Assembly: GCA_036501535.1 (NCBI GenBank)
Contig: DASYAE010000002.1
Coordinates: 1 to 26,942 of the forward strand
Source of the DNA: DASYAE01 sp036501535
Lineage (GTDB): Bacteria; Actinomycetota; Actinomycetes; Streptomycetales; Catenulisporaceae
Direction: 5' to 3'
Length of the DNA: 26,942 nt
Shown: positions 26,535 to 26,942 of the stretch, piece by piece
Layout: every line of letters begins with the position of its first letter
Position numbering within the stretch: the stretch's first letter is position 1
Program-made: the position numbers and the translations under genes
Notes under the pieces: generated by a model
What the model saw: only the letters and a program-made list of their open reading frames with translations
Told to the model about the DNA's origin: nothing
Databases searched by the model: none

Positions 26535-26942
26535 CGAACCGCGCCGATGTGTTCACGACCTGTCATAACCTGAACGCAACGCCCTTCCAACCCCAGCCGT
26601 GCTCGACGACCGCATCGCGCAGCGGATTCTTGAAATCCGGGCGGTCGTGTCGGATCTGATTCTGCTGGCGAAGTCGTGGGTTGATCTTGTGGCAGGATTC
26701 ACAGCCGTCTGCGTCGTCGGGTGCTGTGGGAGTCGTGGTGCTGCGTCCGGTCCTGCTGGGGGAGATTCCACAGGCTGCAGCCGCGTTGGCCTGGAAGGTA
26801 GATAGTAGGGTCGGGGACTGATTTGGAGTCATCTATGTACCTACATCCCAGGACTTGGGGCAGTCCCATGCATGGCTCCTCCTCAGCCCCCGCCGCCTCG
26901 AACCGTGCGTGCGGTTCTCCCGCACACGGCTCACCGACGCCG
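26535..26942. other. Gene-free end of the window flanking a group II intron
   Basis: No convincing protein is seen. A - strand frame at 26563-26832 (89 codons, with CESCHKINPRLRQQN and ending HGWGWKGVAFRL) has an untypical composition and no recognised family. It may be part of the interrupted target DNA or of the 3' flank of the intron. The right end carries the intron domain V. Confidence 0.4.
26900..26932 (-). ncRNA. Group II intron domain V (3' end of an intron on the - strand)
   Basis: Read on the - strand, this 33-base element folds as bacterial domain V. The lower stem is GAGCCGT with ACGGTTC and contains the catalytic AGC triad. The two-base bulge GC is on the 3' side, the upper stem is GTGCGG with CCGCAC, and the loop is GAGA-like. 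The bacterial consensus is 34 bases, so the upper stem is one base short. The rest of the intron, including any reverse transcriptase, would lie to the right of the window. A short stem GGACT/AGTCC further along the - strand (about 26850-26866) could belong to the 3' flank; domain VI is not clear. Confidence 0.7.

Noticed and set aside
26563..26832. 89-codon - strand frame as a gene
   Set aside because: It has no ribosome site or known domain, and its composition is atypical; it probably belongs to intron-flanking non-coding DNA.

Overview
The window is chromosomal DNA of very high G+C content with GTG/ATG starts, purine-rich Shine-Dalgarno sites and dense opposite-strand shadow reading frames, all typical of an actinomycete. 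The mix of Tat-exported and Sec-exported proteins, a sedolisin (S53) protease, HAF-repeat and GH16 proteins and a very large set of SpoIIE/STAS/RsbW-type regulators suggests a soil member of the Catenulisporales/Streptomycetales. The genus is inference only.

Layout. (1) 1-1197: a two-domain GNAT acetyltransferase lacking a normal N-terminus, then a NUDIX gene whose catalytic core has been deleted. (2) 1336-6532: three exported proteins on the + strand: a HAF-repeat propeller with a C-terminal beta-sandwich domain, an unknown secreted protein behind a promoter and a perfect 20-bp palindrome, and a Tat-exported protein. A fossil of a short-chain dehydrogenase lies just after them. (3) 6860-10294: a small metabolic cluster of alpha/beta hydrolase, cupin, TetR regulator and M24-family protein. 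A palindrome in the cupin/tetR divergent gap and three 19-bp-phased repeats before the hydrolase share half-sites, so the TetR protein probably controls both. (4) 10512-11339: a secreted GH16 glycosidase. (5) 11422-22498: an approximately 11-kb signalling island. It holds a soluble multi-HAMP hybrid histidine kinase, an ANTAR-GAF-PAS-PAS-PP2C phosphatase downstream of it, a large PAS-GAF-HisKA...GAF-PP2C-RsbW gene broken by deletions and a 10-bp tandem duplication, a STAS anti-anti-sigma protein, and a single-chain PAS-PP2C-RsbW-STAS protein. (6) 22769-25609: an exported sedolisin without its propeptide and a five-helix membrane protein with a His/Cys-containing outer domain. (7) 25632-26504: a proline-iminopeptidase-like hydrolase, probably leaderless. 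(8) 26535-26942: no convincing gene, but a near-canonical group II intron domain V on the - strand at the window end.

How it fits together. The central island has the parts of a partner-switching stress circuit: PP2C phosphatases that dephosphorylate STAS proteins, RsbW-like kinases that phosphorylate them and hold sigma factors, and a kinase gene with a plausible SigB-type promoter. No sigma factor gene is in the window. The secretome genes on either side could be outputs, but this is not shown by the sequence. Several genes are visibly decaying (NUDIX, dehydrogenase, the large phosphatase), each by internal deletion or frameshift.
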